Positions 9,656-21,445 of a stretch of DNA of 28,562 nt are shown in pieces. The notes below the pieces were generated by a model. The model was not told the origin of the DNA, ran no database searches, and was given only the letters and a program-made list of their open reading frames with translations. Each line of letters starts with the position of its first letter. Positions within the stretch are counted from its first letter, which is position 1. Both the position numbers and the translations under genes were made by a program. Source of the stretch: Usnea hakonensis (taxonomy: Eukaryota > Ascomycota > Lecanoromycetes > Lecanorales > Parmeliaceae); the NCBI GenBank assembly GCA_013423325.1, contig BLJB01000396.1, positions 1 to 28,562 of the forward strand, given 5' to 3'.

Positions 9656-9722
9656 TTAATATAAAAGATAATAATATTAAACCTAAACTTTTTAGAAGTA
9701 TTAAGATTAATCTAGAATATTC
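9650..9722 (-). pseudogene. RNase H segment of element C
   Basis: The minus strand reads I-N-L-N-T-S-K-K-F-R-F-N-I-I-I-F-Y-I-K-D-E-K, corresponding to the D-x-D-A-S-K-x-F-G-F-G start of Ty3/gypsy RNase H. The two Asp codons of the D-L-D motif are AAT (9706-9708 and 9700-9702), as RIP of GAT after T would give. Confidence 0.75.
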
Positions 9723-10059
9723 TTTTAGTATTAAAGTATATAAGAATTAATAGTTTAAATAACGCTTTCTATAATATATTAAATAAGACTAGTTACTTTA
9801 GAGAGGGCTTAGATAATATTTTTTTAGATAAGAATTATTTTCTTTCTCTTCTAATATTTAGTCTATCTTTTAATATTAGTATTTTTAAGTCTTATAATTC
9901 CTAAGTAAGTTACGCGTAAAAGTAAATATACTAATATAAGTATCTAGTTAATCCTAAGTAGTACTTAAGATCTACTAAGATTCGCGGATACTATAATTAG
10001 CTAATTATAGTAAACTTATCTTTAGCGGTTAAAAGTCCTAATAAATCTACTCTTTACTT

Positions 10060-10720
10060 TAATAGATTAATATTTAGATAATCTAGAAAAGCTTTAATAG
10101 GGCTAATAGAAATATTAAATTATTTAAATAGAGTAAAGAGTTCTTTTAAATCTATTAAATATTATTTAAAAGTTTTAGCTCCTATTATAATATTATTAAT
10201 ATAAGCTTTAACTTTAGCTTTAAGTTATCTTAATAAAGCGTTAATCTATCTTTATACGTATATAATTAAATTAATATATTTTATAATTAGTACGTTAAAA
10301 GATTTTTAACCTCGATACGATACTATAGTTATTATATATTAATAATTAGAATAGAGCCTCTACTAATAAAAAAATAAAGTTATATTAAATATAGAAATAA
10401 ATTTATATCCTATTAATATTCCTACTATCTTAGTCTAAGGTAGAGGTATATATATATCTTTTAGAATTAAATTATTAAGACCTCTTAAATTAATTACTAG
10501 ACGTCCTTTTCTTTTACTATTTAGTAGAGTTTTCTATACGACGAATACTAAGTATATAAAAGGGGTTATATATTAGATAAATTTAAATTATCCTTATTTA
10601 TATAGTTAATTAAATATCTTATTAACTACTTTACGATCCTTAATTTCTAGAGGATAGATCTTAGCCTTTCTAGTAACCTTATTTTACTAGCTATCTTTAA
10701 GTAGCAATTTTATTTATTAC
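10060..10720 (-). pseudogene. Reverse transcriptase of element C
   Basis: The minus strand shows KRKGRLVINLRGLN (near 10490-10530), then the catalytic box KAYINNIIIGAKTFK with the YxDD motif as Tyr-Ile-Asn-Asn (10192-10203; both GAT codons converted to AAT). The thumb/connection part follows, SPIK...FLGYPN and KYYLGLTRYL (near 9940-9960). These are hallmarks of Ty3/gypsy polymerases. Loss of both catalytic Asp residues and many stops make it inactive. Confidence 0.87.
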
Positions 10721-11895
10721 TCTTAAAATATATTAATAAAGCTAGTATTAATCTAAATACTAGAAAACTCTTTAACTAATATAGTTAATTCTATTACTTA
10801 TTACGGGTTTCTATAGATTATAATTCTATTTAAAAATTTAGTTTCTTTAGATTTAAGAAGGTTAAGCGAAGTAGTAGAATTCTAAGATAGAATTTATAAA
10901 AAGACTAATAAGGAATTAAGATATTTCTTAGCTATTTTTAAAATAAAGTTAGAATTAATATTAGTATAAAAATAGTTATTAAAGTCTATCTTATAAATAT
11001 AATTAAGTCTTATCTTTTTTAATATCTATATTAGAATATTAAAATTATTCCTAGCTATAATATTAGATATAGTATAATCTACTAAGTAAGTATATATAGA
11101 AAGATATATAGGTCTAGGTTTAAATAAAAAATTCTAATTATAAGGTAACTTAATTAAGGTAGTAGTAAGTATAACTTAAGTATATAGAGATATAGTAACT
11201 AACTCCTTTAAAAATATCTTTTTTCTAAAATACTATCTACGTAATTAATATAATACTTTAATAGTATAATTATTATACGAGCTAATCGTAGTAGACTTAT
11301 TAATAACGTTAATAATAATTTACTTAGGTCTTAGAATATCGTTTCTAATAAATATCTTAGCTCGGAGATTATCTATAATATATAACTCTCTATAAATACG
11401 GGTAATAACTAGTTTACTATCTTTATCGCGTACTAGAAGAAAGATATTATAAGTTATATACTTTAAGATCTTATAATTAGAACTTCCTAATCCTCTTACT
11501 TTAAGTAGTAATACTATTTTAGAAATAGCTAAATCCGGGGCTTATTTAGATTTCTAAATTCTATTAATTAAGTTTACTCTATAATCTATATCTATATATA
11601 TAAAATTATCCTCGACTTTATTAGAATTAACCTTATTAGGATTAAATACGAATTTATTAGAATTAAGTAATATATAAATTATTATATAGATCTATCCTCA
11701 AAATATAAGTCTATTATCTAACTCGTTATTTAGAGTAGTAGAATTAATAATTTTAGAATAGTTAGAAGTCTTAGATTTAGTTTCTTTTTTATTTATTATA
11801 GTAGGTAATATAGCTATATATTTATTTAACGTACTTATTAAGGTAGCTAGAGTATATATATAGTTATTTATTATTTCTATATAGTTCGTCCTATT

Positions 11896-11961
11896 ATAGC
11901 TAGTATATAAATATTTATATAGCTTAGTCTTAGAAAAAAACGAATTATTATACTTCTAATA
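11896..11961 (-). pseudogene. C2H2 zinc-finger relic in element C
   Basis: The minus-strand codons fit C-x2-C-x3-F-x5-L-x2-H-x4-H with every ligand read as TAT/Tyr: positions 11959-11961, 11950-11952, 11911-11913 and 11896-11898. RIP converts TGT and CAT to TAT, so all four ligands can be explained. F and L fall at the structural positions. It lies between the Gag-like part and the polymerase. This is not the CCHC knuckle usual in Gag. Confidence 0.6.
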
Positions 11962-14386
11962 ATATATTTTAATATTAATAAAGTCTATAAATAGCTTATT
12001 ATTAGATAGCTCTTAAACTTAGTAATACTTATTTTTATAGTTAGTCTTACTAGTAAAGAAGAAGTTAGAATAATTAAAAAATAAATTAGAAAAGTTATTA
12101 TTTTCTTTATAACTTTCCTAGTTTTTAGTCTAGGATATTTTTTTATTCTAAACCTAGTTATTCTTATCCGCGTATATCTAATAGGCTACTACTTTAGAAG
12201 TAGCGGGCTATTATATAGACTAAAAAGTATAATTCGAATATTAACTTTAGTATTAATCTAGATACTATCTTAGGTACTAATTCTAATACTAATTTAAGTA
12301 ATTCTAAAATAGCCGAGAAGGCTATTAGTTATATTAATTAGAATACTAATTTAATCGATTAGATATAGAATTTAACGCGTTTAATTACGCGTTCTAGAGT
12401 AGTCTTAAAGGTACGTTTTACTATTATAGATTTTAATATTATTAATTACTATAAGTACTATTTAAGGGAGTACCGAATAGTTAGGAATTACCTTAATAGG
12501 TTTATTATATAGTTAATTACTAGTATAGAAAGTTACTATAAGGTTATTTATCTACTCCATTCTATAATTATTCTAATATCTAAGAATTCTAAAAAGAATA
12601 ATAATATTAATCTTTATTATTTCTCTTATTCCTTATATTATTCCTTAGATAATTTTAAGAGATATTTTAGTAAATATTTTAATACGAATTATTAGTAAAT
12701 TATAATCTTCTATACTTTACCATAAAACTTTACTAGTTATACTTTAGATTATCTAGTTCTTTAAGATATTTATTAATAGTAGTAGCTATCTTTAGTTTCT
12801 TAAGGTTACGCCTTAAATTAGAATTAAGTCTATTATAGATAATATTAAGTTAAACTTTAATATCTATAAGTCCTATATCTTTTATTATATATAAGATCTT
12901 TTAAGTAAATTCTCGCGGCTCTCGTTTTTAAAGTATATTATATAAGCTATACTTTTCTCTTAATAAAGTATCTATTATAATATTACTAGAAGATTTAAAT
13001 TAGTTAATTAGTAATCTCTCCTATTTTTTTATTTTAGTATCTATCTTAACTAGACGTTTCTTACTTTCTATTAACTCTAATAACTACTATTCTAGGGTAA
13101 GTCCCTTAAAGTAAGTCTATAAATTAGTATAAATAAGCTTATAGCCTTTAATTAATACTATATTACGAGCTCTTTCTAGAAAAAGATATATATCTCGAAA
13201 AAAGGTTTCTTTAGAGGTATACTTTATAGCTAGAGCTTTAGAAGTTATAGACTTATTATTATATATAGAGTAAAAGAAACCGATATCTAAAAAATTCTAC
13301 TAATTAGTAAATAAGGTTAATTTAAGTAGTTAAGATAATAGTATTAACTCTTAAAATAATATATGAGGCCGTACAAGTATTTATAAAGTAGTTTATTACT
13401 ATTTAGTAAAGCTAGTATTCTAAAAGTTCCTATTATTATATTAAACGTTTCTATTTTAACTAGTACTAATACTAGAGTTTAATAAACCTAATATAGTATT
13501 TAATAAACCTACTACTATATTTCCTAAACCTTCCGATATTATAGTAGTTAGATTAGTAGAATATATAGTATTTCTTAATATTCCTAGGGTAAGTATTAAG
13601 TTATCTTCTAACTTAGATTTATCTAAGCCGTAACTTAAGTAGTAGAGCCGTATAAGAGGCTCCTTATAGAATTTAGTAATAGCTTCTCTAAATAGATAAA
13701 TAGTATATTTAAAAAAAGGTATATCTATTATCTAATTAATAGAAAACTTAAATAGTTTCTAGCTTATAATATATTTAGATTATTTAACTATTAATTCTAA
13801 TATATCTAGACTTAGATATCGCTTTTAAATAACTTTAGTAGTAAGACTAATTTCCTTAGAAAGTAAGTATAAGTATATTATTCTAATAGCTTAAATAAAT
13901 ATAATAATCTAATAAGTACTATAGACTATCCTTTCTAGTAATAGTATTAATATAGGCTACGGTATAGTCTTCGATAATAACGATAAGATAGCTAGATTAG
14001 TAACTTAAATAAGAACTAATATAGAACTAGATAAGGTACTACCAAGAATAAAGTAAATAATATAGAAATATTAATTTAGAATAACTAAATATAGCTAAGT
14101 CTAATAAAGTAAGGTATATTATTAACGGCCTATATAATAATAATAAAGTAAGTAGTAATTAAAGTAATAATAATAGTAGAAGTAAGTACTTAATAAAGCT
14201 AGTATACTTTTAATAAAATAAGTATTATTTTAATAATTATAGTAGTAGCGGATTATACCCGGGCGGCTTAGCTAGAAATAAAAGTATAAAAAATAGATAT
14301 AAAAAGAGTATAATAAGTTTAAACTAGTATATAAAGTACTAGTATAATAAATACTAGTATAATAAATACTAGAATATAATAATATA

Positions 14387-14402
14387 GGGGTTACTACTAA
14401 AA
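14387..14402 (-). promoter_or_regulatory. Likely primer-binding region of element C
   Basis: The sequence just inside the 5' LTR reads TTTTAGTAGTAACCCC on the minus strand. With RIP reversed at TAG it could have begun TGGTAG, like a PBS complementary to a tRNA 3' CCA end. The tRNA cannot be named from mutated sequence. Confidence 0.35.
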
Positions 14403-14564
14403 TATTATAAGTAATAAGAGAAGAGTAAAGTATAAAAGTTATTATATTTACTAAGTCTAAGAAGTCTATTTAAGTGAATACTAAGAGTGAATATACGCTA
14501 AGAGATTCACTTGGTAAGAGCAATAGTGAATGTAACAATACTAAGCAACCACCTTCATGTGATA
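14403..14564 (-). repeat. Element C LTR, 5' copy
   Basis: 162 bp, partner of 6791-6952. Here the right (outer) half keeps CA/TG (GATTCACTTGG, GAGCAATAGTGAATG, CAACCACCTTCATGTGA) and the left (inner) half is converted (GTAATAAG, AGTAAAGTATAAAAG). This is the mirror image of the other LTR. Confidence 0.92.
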
Positions 14565-14569
14565 GCTAA
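14565..14569. repeat. Target-site duplication GCTAA, right of element C
   Basis: Matches 6786-6790 exactly. Confidence 0.88.
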
Positions 14570-15250
14570 GTTAAATATTAAAGGATACTAAGAGGTATAA
14601 TTTATAATTAAGACTCTAATAGAAATTATAAATCTAATTGCGGTATCGTTAAGCTTTACTTATTTAGATAAATAATTAGTAATCTTATTATTTTTAAGTT
14701 ATACTAGTATAATAGAGAGTAAAGTAGTAACTTTAGCTATAAATAGATTAAAAAGAAGATAATTTAAAAAGTTATATCCTTTAGAGCTATTCTTATTTAT
14801 TAAGATCTATTTATATCTATTAATTATATTAATATTTTTTTCGATAGCTTATCTAATACGAGTAGATATTATAGGAGGCTATTAAAGGATTTCTAAATAT
14901 TCTAATATATTATTATTATTATAAAGAAAACCTATAAAGCTATATTAGATAAACTAGGGGGTTATATATATATATTATATTATAGAGGTAGATAATTTAA
15001 TAAGATTTAAAGCCTAGAGTTAATCTATACTTATACTTAGTATTATTTACTTTACGAACTAAATAGTATAGGGCTAAATAGTTATTATATAAACTATATT
15101 ATCTATAGATTTAATAGACTATATAATCTCTATAGTCTATAAAGCTATTTTTTAATCTCTATAATCTATAATATTATTACTATAGTATTAAATATTATCT
15201 ATAACTATTATAATCTCTATAATTTATACTATAGTCTATTTTATATTCTT
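14570..15250 (-). pseudogene. Element B 3' region, continuation
   Basis: The upstream half (on the minus strand) of the long stretch between the B chromodomain and the B polypurine tract; C split it from 5860-6785. It has many short TATAATCTCTATA-like words (15090-15230). No domain recognised; could be 3' UTR or an extra ORF. Confidence 0.35.
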
Positions 15251-15340
15251 TAGTCTTCTACGCCTTATAGGTTTACTAGGACTTTTAAATTAAAGTTCGG
15301 GTTTAAAATTAACTTTATAAGGGTACTTAATATAGAATTA

Positions 15341-15472
15341 TTTAATTAGCTCTAATATCTTTTTAAGATTCTTAATAAGCTCCTATTAGTTATTCTTTAT
15401 TAAATAGTCTTTCTATAATACTTTATAATAGAGTTTCTATCTAATATATTTCGAGTTAAGAATTTCCTCGAC
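15341..15472 (-). pseudogene. Chromodomain of element B
   Basis: Reads VEEILNSKYIR-stop-KLYYKVL-stop-KDY, then ENL-like and ELIK segments. This matches the chromodomain V-E-x-I-L-D...YLVKWKGY...W-E-x-x-x-N-L with Trp codons as TAG. It sits at the integrase C-terminus, as in chromoviruses. Confidence 0.85.
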
Positions 15473-16049
15473 TTTCTATTTATATTATTATCTATAATAT
15501 TACTAATAGGGGGAGCTAGCGGGGGTATATAATAGTCTATATAATTCTTATAATAAGGCTCTAGTAATAAGATATAGAAAACTAGATATATTTTTATCTA
15601 GAATAAAAGCCTTAACTTATATAAGTTAGATATAGTTAATTCTATTACTTTAAATAAGCCTAGCCTTTTATAATCTAATTTCTAGAATAGTTTTTCGAAT
15701 TTAATATTATAGATAAGAAGCTAAACTAAGTCTTCCTTTTAGAGAACTAAGTATTTATAACCTTAATTATAATATATTATCTAAATATTTTATACTTTTA
15801 TAAGATTTATTTAGAGAGTTTAATAAAGTTTATATAGTTCTTTAGATATTTTCTCCGCTCCTATATAGTATTCTAGAATTAGTATATTAATTAGTTAGAA
15901 AGGTTTTAGTTATCTATCTTAATAGATATAAAATAAATTATATTTAATAATTATATTTTTATTAATATTATATATATACTCTACTAGTATTAATAGTAGT
16001 ACCTAATTAGTTTATTAATAATTTATAAAAACTTTTAAGTACTATTTAA

Positions 16050-16700
16050 GTATCTAATTTAGTCGCTCTATTAGGCTATCTATCTATTAGTAATATATTA
16101 TTAATAATTTATAATTATTTTCTAAAGTATCTATAAGGGCTTACTAAAAGTATAAAATAAAAAGGGTATTATAATTATTAATAATAGAATCGAGTATTTT
16201 ATATAGGCGAAAAACCTCCCTTATAAATAGTAATATAAACTACTTCGATATTATCGTTTTTTAATAAAATATATAATAGTATATTTTACTAAGGCGATTA
16301 ATAATTATTAAGATTATATTATATTATATATTCTCTATTAGATATTTACTTAGTAGTAGGTCGATTATAAAATCTATTATAATAGATAACTAAGGTCTAT
16401 TAGAGACTAGAATAGGGGTTAGTTCTTTAAAAGGTAAATATTTTAGGGCCTTTAATCTCTAATAAAGATTATAAGTCTTAATATATTTATCTATACTTTT
16501 ATATATTAATAATTAATAGAAATAGTAATAAATAAGAGTAAGAGTTCTATTACGTCTATAGTACCCTACTATTAGGGAGTTATAGAAATTACGTAGAATC
16601 TAAAGTTATAATAGAGAGTTATTTAGAATATAGAATTAGTACTCTTAATAGTATAAGAGGTTATCGGACTAATAAAAGTCTAGACTATTAACCTATTAGG
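16050..16700 (-). pseudogene. Integrase of element B (H2C2 and DD35E)
   Basis: The minus strand carries GYYRRNRTL...FY-stop (family AGHPGRxRT...FYWP) and TYNLY-stop-RLK (family C-x2-C-Q) of the zinc-binding module, near 16455-16580. The catalytic core follows: first Asp in the IIDFIID box at 16372-16374; second position AAT/Asn at 16174-16176 (Asp expected); Glu in LIERLN at 16066-16068. Second and third positions are separated by 35 residues. The Asp to Asn change is in TpG context, as RIP would make. Inactive. Confidence 0.87.
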
Positions 16701-17599
16701 CCTTATTATCCTTTACGAGCCCTTAGAAGATCTTTTATAATATTATTTATAATAATTTAGAGATTTATTTATCTTTTTACTCTATTTAAATAATATTTTT
16801 TAAAGCTTATTTTATCGTCTTATAACCCTTATTAATTAGCGTTAGAGCTAGCTTAAAAAAGGGTACTATAATATATAATATATTTAATTTATTATAATCG
16901 GATCGCCTAGATAGAGTATCTACGGGGTTATATCTTCTAAAATAATATTAGATTTTAAAATTATAAGTAAATAGAAACTCGGCCTAATAGACTTATTTAT
17001 AACTTAAAGTCTTAGTCGTTAGAAAGGATTTAAGATTATAGTAATCTATTATTATAATAATCCGATATTATAACCCTTCTAGATATTTTTACTAAATCTA
17101 AAAAAATATTATAATAACTGATAGCTCTTAGTTAGAGGTTCTATAATTTATTTTTATAAATAATAGTTTTCGGCTATAAAAGATAATAGGATATATATAG
17201 ATATCTAATTATTTTTATAAATATATACTTAAAATAGTATATATACTAATATCTATCTTAATCTATATAGGGAGTAATAGATTATAATAGATTAATAGAG
17301 ATATCCTAGTAAAGGTAGATTTTAAGTCTTAAAAAACTAATTCTATTAAATTAAACTATATAAAAGGAATAGCGTTTTTTATAAAGTCTATTAGAAATCT
17401 AATAATTATATTATAATTCTAAATAAAATAGCGATAGAAGTTATAAAATCTTAGAAATAATTATATCTATTTAATAGACTATAGAGGTAGCTACTTAGTA
17501 ATAATAGAGACCCTTACTAGATCTATTATAATATTATTAAAGCTAATAATATAACCTAAGAACTCTATTATATTAATATTAAATTTATACTTCTCTAGT

Positions 17600-18135
17600 T
17601 TAGTAAATAATCTATATATCTTTAAGGCTTCTAGTACTTTTTTTATATATTTTTTATAGTCCTTAAAATTATTAAAATAAATAAGGATATTATCTAAATA
17701 AACGATTATAATTATATTAATTAGATATACTAGGACCTTATTAATATAAGATTAGAAAGTAAAGAGAGTATTTACTAGACTAAATAATATTACGTAATAC
17801 TTAAAAAGATTATATTTAGTTCTAAATATTATTTTCTACTCGTTACCCTCCTTAATTTAAATAAGGTTATATACCCCTCGAAGGTTAATTTTAGTAAACC
17901 GTTTAATTTAATAAAGGCGGTTAAAGATCTCTAAAATTAATAAAATCGAGTACCGATTTCTAATAATAATTATATTAAGGCCTTAATAATTTATATAGAG
18001 GCGTAAGCCTCTATCCTTCTTTTTAATAAATAGAATTAGAATATTAATAAAGAATTTAAATTATTTAATAAACCCTAATTTTAGATTTTAGTTAATATAG
18101 TTTTTAAGAACTTCTAATTTAGTCTTAAATAAATT
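17600..18135 (-). pseudogene. Reverse transcriptase of element B
   Basis: The minus strand reads IKKKDRGLRLYINY (near 18000-18030), RFTKINLRGVYNLI, TKYNLFKYYVMLFSL, and IVYLDNILIYF with the YxDD box as Tyr-Leu-Asp-Asn (17689-17700). FTKLEKYKFNI and VEFLGYII follow. All are canonical Ty3/gypsy polymerase blocks with a RIP overlay. Confidence 0.9.
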
Positions 18136-18900
18136 ATAGAGAGAGCTAAATAGTAGAATAGTATCTAGTTAAAGGTCTATAATATAGTTAAGGTTTCCTT
18201 TATAAAAAGGTAATTTACTTCCTATTATCTTATTAAATATATTAATATAGCTTTAATATACTTTCGGGATCTATATAGATACCTTTTTAGATACCCCTAT
18301 AAAGTCTACGATTTCTACTTCTACTTTTAGGATCTATATCTCCTTAGATACCCCTATAGGGTCTATAACTTCTACTTCTACTCCCTTTATATAATAGATA
18401 TATATAGATTCTTTTTTTATCTTTTCTATAAATTCCGTTTATTTTAATACTCTAATATTATTAGAGATTTAGATACTCTCTATAATCTAATTAATTAAAG
18501 AATTAACCTCCCTTAGCTAAAATAGTTCTAGAATAACCTTATATCCCTATATTAAAATCACTTTAAAGATATATTATAACTAATTAATTTAAATTTAGTA
18601 TAAGGTCTTTAATAATATAGAGCTAATAGTCTTTTTTTATATATCGATTACGCGAGCTACCCTTATTTCTAATAGTTCTAATTATAAACCCTTTATAAAA
18701 TCCTCGTTAATAAAGTTTATAATTACTCTATAATTAATAAATATTTAGAGATCTATTTTAGTTCTATAAAACTAAAGTTAAATATCTATTAATATATAAG
18801 AGTTATCTTAATTATATCTAGAGTTTAGAGTTAATAGTATAAACTTCTAGGCGAGGTCCTTTTATAATTAGATAAACCTCATTTATTATTCTAATATCTT

Positions 18901-20140
18901 AGGAATATTAATATTATTTAAACCGTCCTATAGATACGGGATAATAGTAGTCTAGTTAATATTCTTTAAAATTATATACTCTCGTAATATTTCTTTAGAT
19001 ATTATAAGGTTACGTTTTTTATATAGGTATAATTTAATAGGGCCTTTTAATAATTTATTATTTAATATCCTTTTATATTATAATATATATAGACCCCTAT
19101 ATTCTAATATTACTTTTAATAGTCCTTATAGATATCTACTCTCTTATCGCTATTCGGAATAAATAATAGATGACTTAGATTAGATTAGTTCCGAAGGGGC
19201 GAATAGATCTAATTTTAATTTATATTATTTATAAATCGGACTTTTTTTTATCTATTATATTCTAAGTCCTTATAGTCTTCTCTAGTTCGTTTACTAATTT
19301 TTAAATAATTTTCCACTTATTAAGCTACTTTTTTAAAGATAATAAATATATCTAGAAACTCTATTAAAGATTAATAGATTCTATTTAAAATTTTTATAGA
19401 TAGTTTCCTCCTAAAGATATAATATATAATAATATTATTCTAAGATAAATCTATAACTAGGGTCTTAAAGCGGTTAATAAAGTTCTATACTAATTTATTT
19501 TATCTTATATAAATCTATTCTATTTTTAACTCTATATCTAACCCTATATCCCCTATAGAGTAGTTTTCTAATAACTAAACCTATAGAAGCTCCTAATTTT
19601 TAAATATTCTATAATATCTAAATAGCCTTATAAGCTAGGTCCGTATCTTAATCTTTAGACCTAAATATATATAAATAGTTAATACTTATATATTAGACCC
19701 TTTAATTAGCTATAGATTAAAAAAATCGTTATAATTAATAATTTATAATTAAACGTCTATAGGAGATCTAGTAAAGATAGGCGATTTATTATATTTAATT
19801 CTTTTAGTCTTAAAAACGGCTTCTATAGTCTCGACTATTATTAGGGCTATACTTTATCTTATTAGACTCCTCGGGGCTAATCCCTTTAGATCTATTAGAT
19901 ACCTACTACGCCCTAAAGAATTATTCGCGGCTATTATAGCTACTATCTCTAAAGTTTATATATAATTAAGTAATTATTAGATTAAAATTAGGTCTAAATT
20001 AGATTATTAGTACTATTAGGGGCTTTAGAGTAGAGGAGGAGAGAATAAAAGGGGTAGTATAACTATTCCTTATTAAACTAGTATAATACTATTTAATATA
20101 ATATTATCTAATACTATATTAATTCGTAGCCGAGCTTACT
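18901..20140 (-). pseudogene. Element B Gag-side region
   Basis: The 5' part of B between the right LTR and pol, on the minus strand. Frames are broken by RIP-type stops and no CCHC knuckle or protease motif could be read with confidence. Position and length are those of Gag. Confidence 0.5.
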
Positions 20141-20157
20141 TTTAGGAGAAGAATTAA

Positions 20158-20347
20158 TATAATTGCTTAACTAGTATTTTACTATTTAGGTATAAAATAA
20201 ACTACTAATAATATTAATTCTTAAAGATCTAACTAGGTACGAGAGCTATTAATACTTATAGGCCTTATAGCCCTATAGTATCTACTAAATAAGAGCTACC
20301 GAAGCTTCCTAGCTAATACCCTAAATCCAACGAGGCTTCCGTTCACA
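20158..20347 (-). repeat. Element B LTR, 5' copy
   Basis: 190 bp, partner of 5655-5844. The outer right edge keeps ATCCAACGAGGC and CCGTTCACA, while the same positions in the partner are ATCTATTAAGGC and CTATTTATA. The inner left edge is fully converted. Confidence 0.88.
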
Positions 20348-20352
20348 ATAAT
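20348..20352. repeat. Target-site duplication ATAAT, right of element B
   Basis: Identical to 5650-5654, directly after the LTR end GTTCACA. Confidence 0.85.
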
Positions 20353-21445
20353 ATACTAGATATATTCTAAATAATATAAAGTATTACTAGTATACTTAAA
20401 TAATATAGTATTACTAGATAGAAAGAGTATTTAATAAAGAGTTATATTATTAATAATATAAAAGAAATTATTTCGAGAAGATATAATTATAGTTATTCTA
20501 TCTATTCTATAATAATATAATAACTCTATAGGGCGGAGTAACGCCTTTTTTAATATATACTTTTAAAATATTTAAATATATTAAATTAATTAAATTAATT
20601 AATAAACGATTATATAAAAGCTCTATATTTAATATATTAAAAAAAGAAAATTTTATTTTTTTAATATCTAATTTAAAAAAGAATTAATTATCTTTTAATA
20701 ATTAATTATATTTTTTATTATAAATTTAGAAGAATAAAATTATTTCTCTATTATCTTTTTTTTCTTTTTTCTAAAATCTTTCTAATATCTATTAAATTAT
20801 TAAATAGCTCTACTAATTATTTAATTAAATAAATATAGAGAATTATAGAATATACCTTTTTTTAGTAATAAAGATAAATATCTTAATAATATTTTAAGGG
20901 ATAAACTCGTATTAGAAAATAAAGATAGAACGCGTTATAATATATTTTAAAAGGCCTTTAAAACGCCTTTAAATAAACTCGATATTCTAGGGCTTTTAGA
21001 TACTCCTTATTATCCTAATTTAATTAATTATCTATAATAACTAAAAAGAATATCTAAAAAAATATTAATATTTTAAATTAAAAATAATAATATAGCTACT
21101 CTCTAGAATATCTCCTCTATAAATAAATTTATATAATAGATTAGAGAGAATCTAGAGGAGTTTTTAGATATACTAAATTAGATCTATTAAGAGAGGGATA
21201 TAGATATTTAGATTTTTTAATTATTAGAAAAAAAGATTATAAAGTAATAACTCGCTATATAATAATTAATAGATATATAAAGACCTCGTATCTATAAATT
21301 TTAAATTAGAATAATTTTAAAATATTTAAAATAATATAAAATCGTTCTTTATAATTTCTATTAAATATTTTTAAAAATATCTAGATCCTCCTCTTTTTAT
21401 TAATAATATAGATCCTATCTAGAAGAATTAGAAGAGTAAGATAAT
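20353..21445. repeat. Repeat module X, copy 1
   Basis: About 1093 bp, highly similar to 21751-22845 over its whole length, with mostly C/T and G/A differences plus small indels. It was originally contiguous with A1 before B inserted. One plus-strand frame (about 20900-21300) reads as a protein-like string with RIP-type stops, so X is probably the 5' coding part of a retroelement; no domain is recognisable. It ends with AGTAAGATAAT, directly abutting A2. Confidence 0.7.

Larger units (their letters stand above)
6967..14386 (-). pseudogene. Element C gag-pol relic
   Basis: The coding interior of C, on the minus strand. Stops are almost all TAA/TAG at positions that fit Gln or Trp in the family, with Met codons converted to ATA. 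From the 5' side (right): about 12000-14386 a Gag-like part without a domain I can name; a C2H2 finger at 11896-11961; a protease expected between about 11000 and 11700 but not resolved; reverse transcriptase around 10060-10720; RNase H around 9650-9720; integrase around 8200-8650; chromodomain at 7531-7686. The pol order RT-RH-IN and the chromodomain place it in Ty3/gypsy chromoviruses. A few patches (for example ATATGAGGCC near 13362) escaped RIP. Confidence 0.85.
6791..14564 (-). mobile_element. Element C: Ty3/gypsy chromovirus nested in B
   Basis: A 7774-bp LTR retrotransposon on the minus strand with 162-bp LTRs, perfect 5-bp target duplication GCTAA and a polypurine tract beside the left LTR. 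The minus strand carries, in order, a Gag-like part with a C2H2 finger, reverse transcriptase, RNase H, integrase and chromodomain. Every domain is broken by RIP-type stops and catalytic residues are changed. It is inserted in the 3' region of element B, so it is the younger of the two. Confidence 0.92.
15251..18900 (-). pseudogene. Element B pol relic
   Basis: Minus-strand polymerase region of B: reverse transcriptase (about 17600-18135), RNase H between, integrase with zinc-binding module (about 16050-16700), and chromodomain (15341-15472). Frames are broken by RIP-type TAA/TAG only. Protease was not resolved; it would lie above about 18300. The order RT-RH-IN-chromodomain and motif forms are those of Ty3/gypsy chromoviruses. 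Sequence motifs differ clearly from those of element C, so B and C are different families. Confidence 0.85.
5655..20347 (-). mobile_element. Element B: Ty3/gypsy chromovirus, interrupted by C
   Basis: A complete LTR retrotransposon on the minus strand: 190-bp LTRs at both ends, ATAAT target duplication, and a polypurine tract beside the left LTR. The order along the minus strand is an unresolved Gag/protease part, reverse transcriptase, integrase and chromodomain, which is the Ty3/gypsy order. Without the nested element C and its duplicated target, B is about 6.9 kb, a normal length. All reading frames are destroyed by RIP-type stops. It inserted into the A-X repeat between A1 and X1. Confidence 0.9.
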
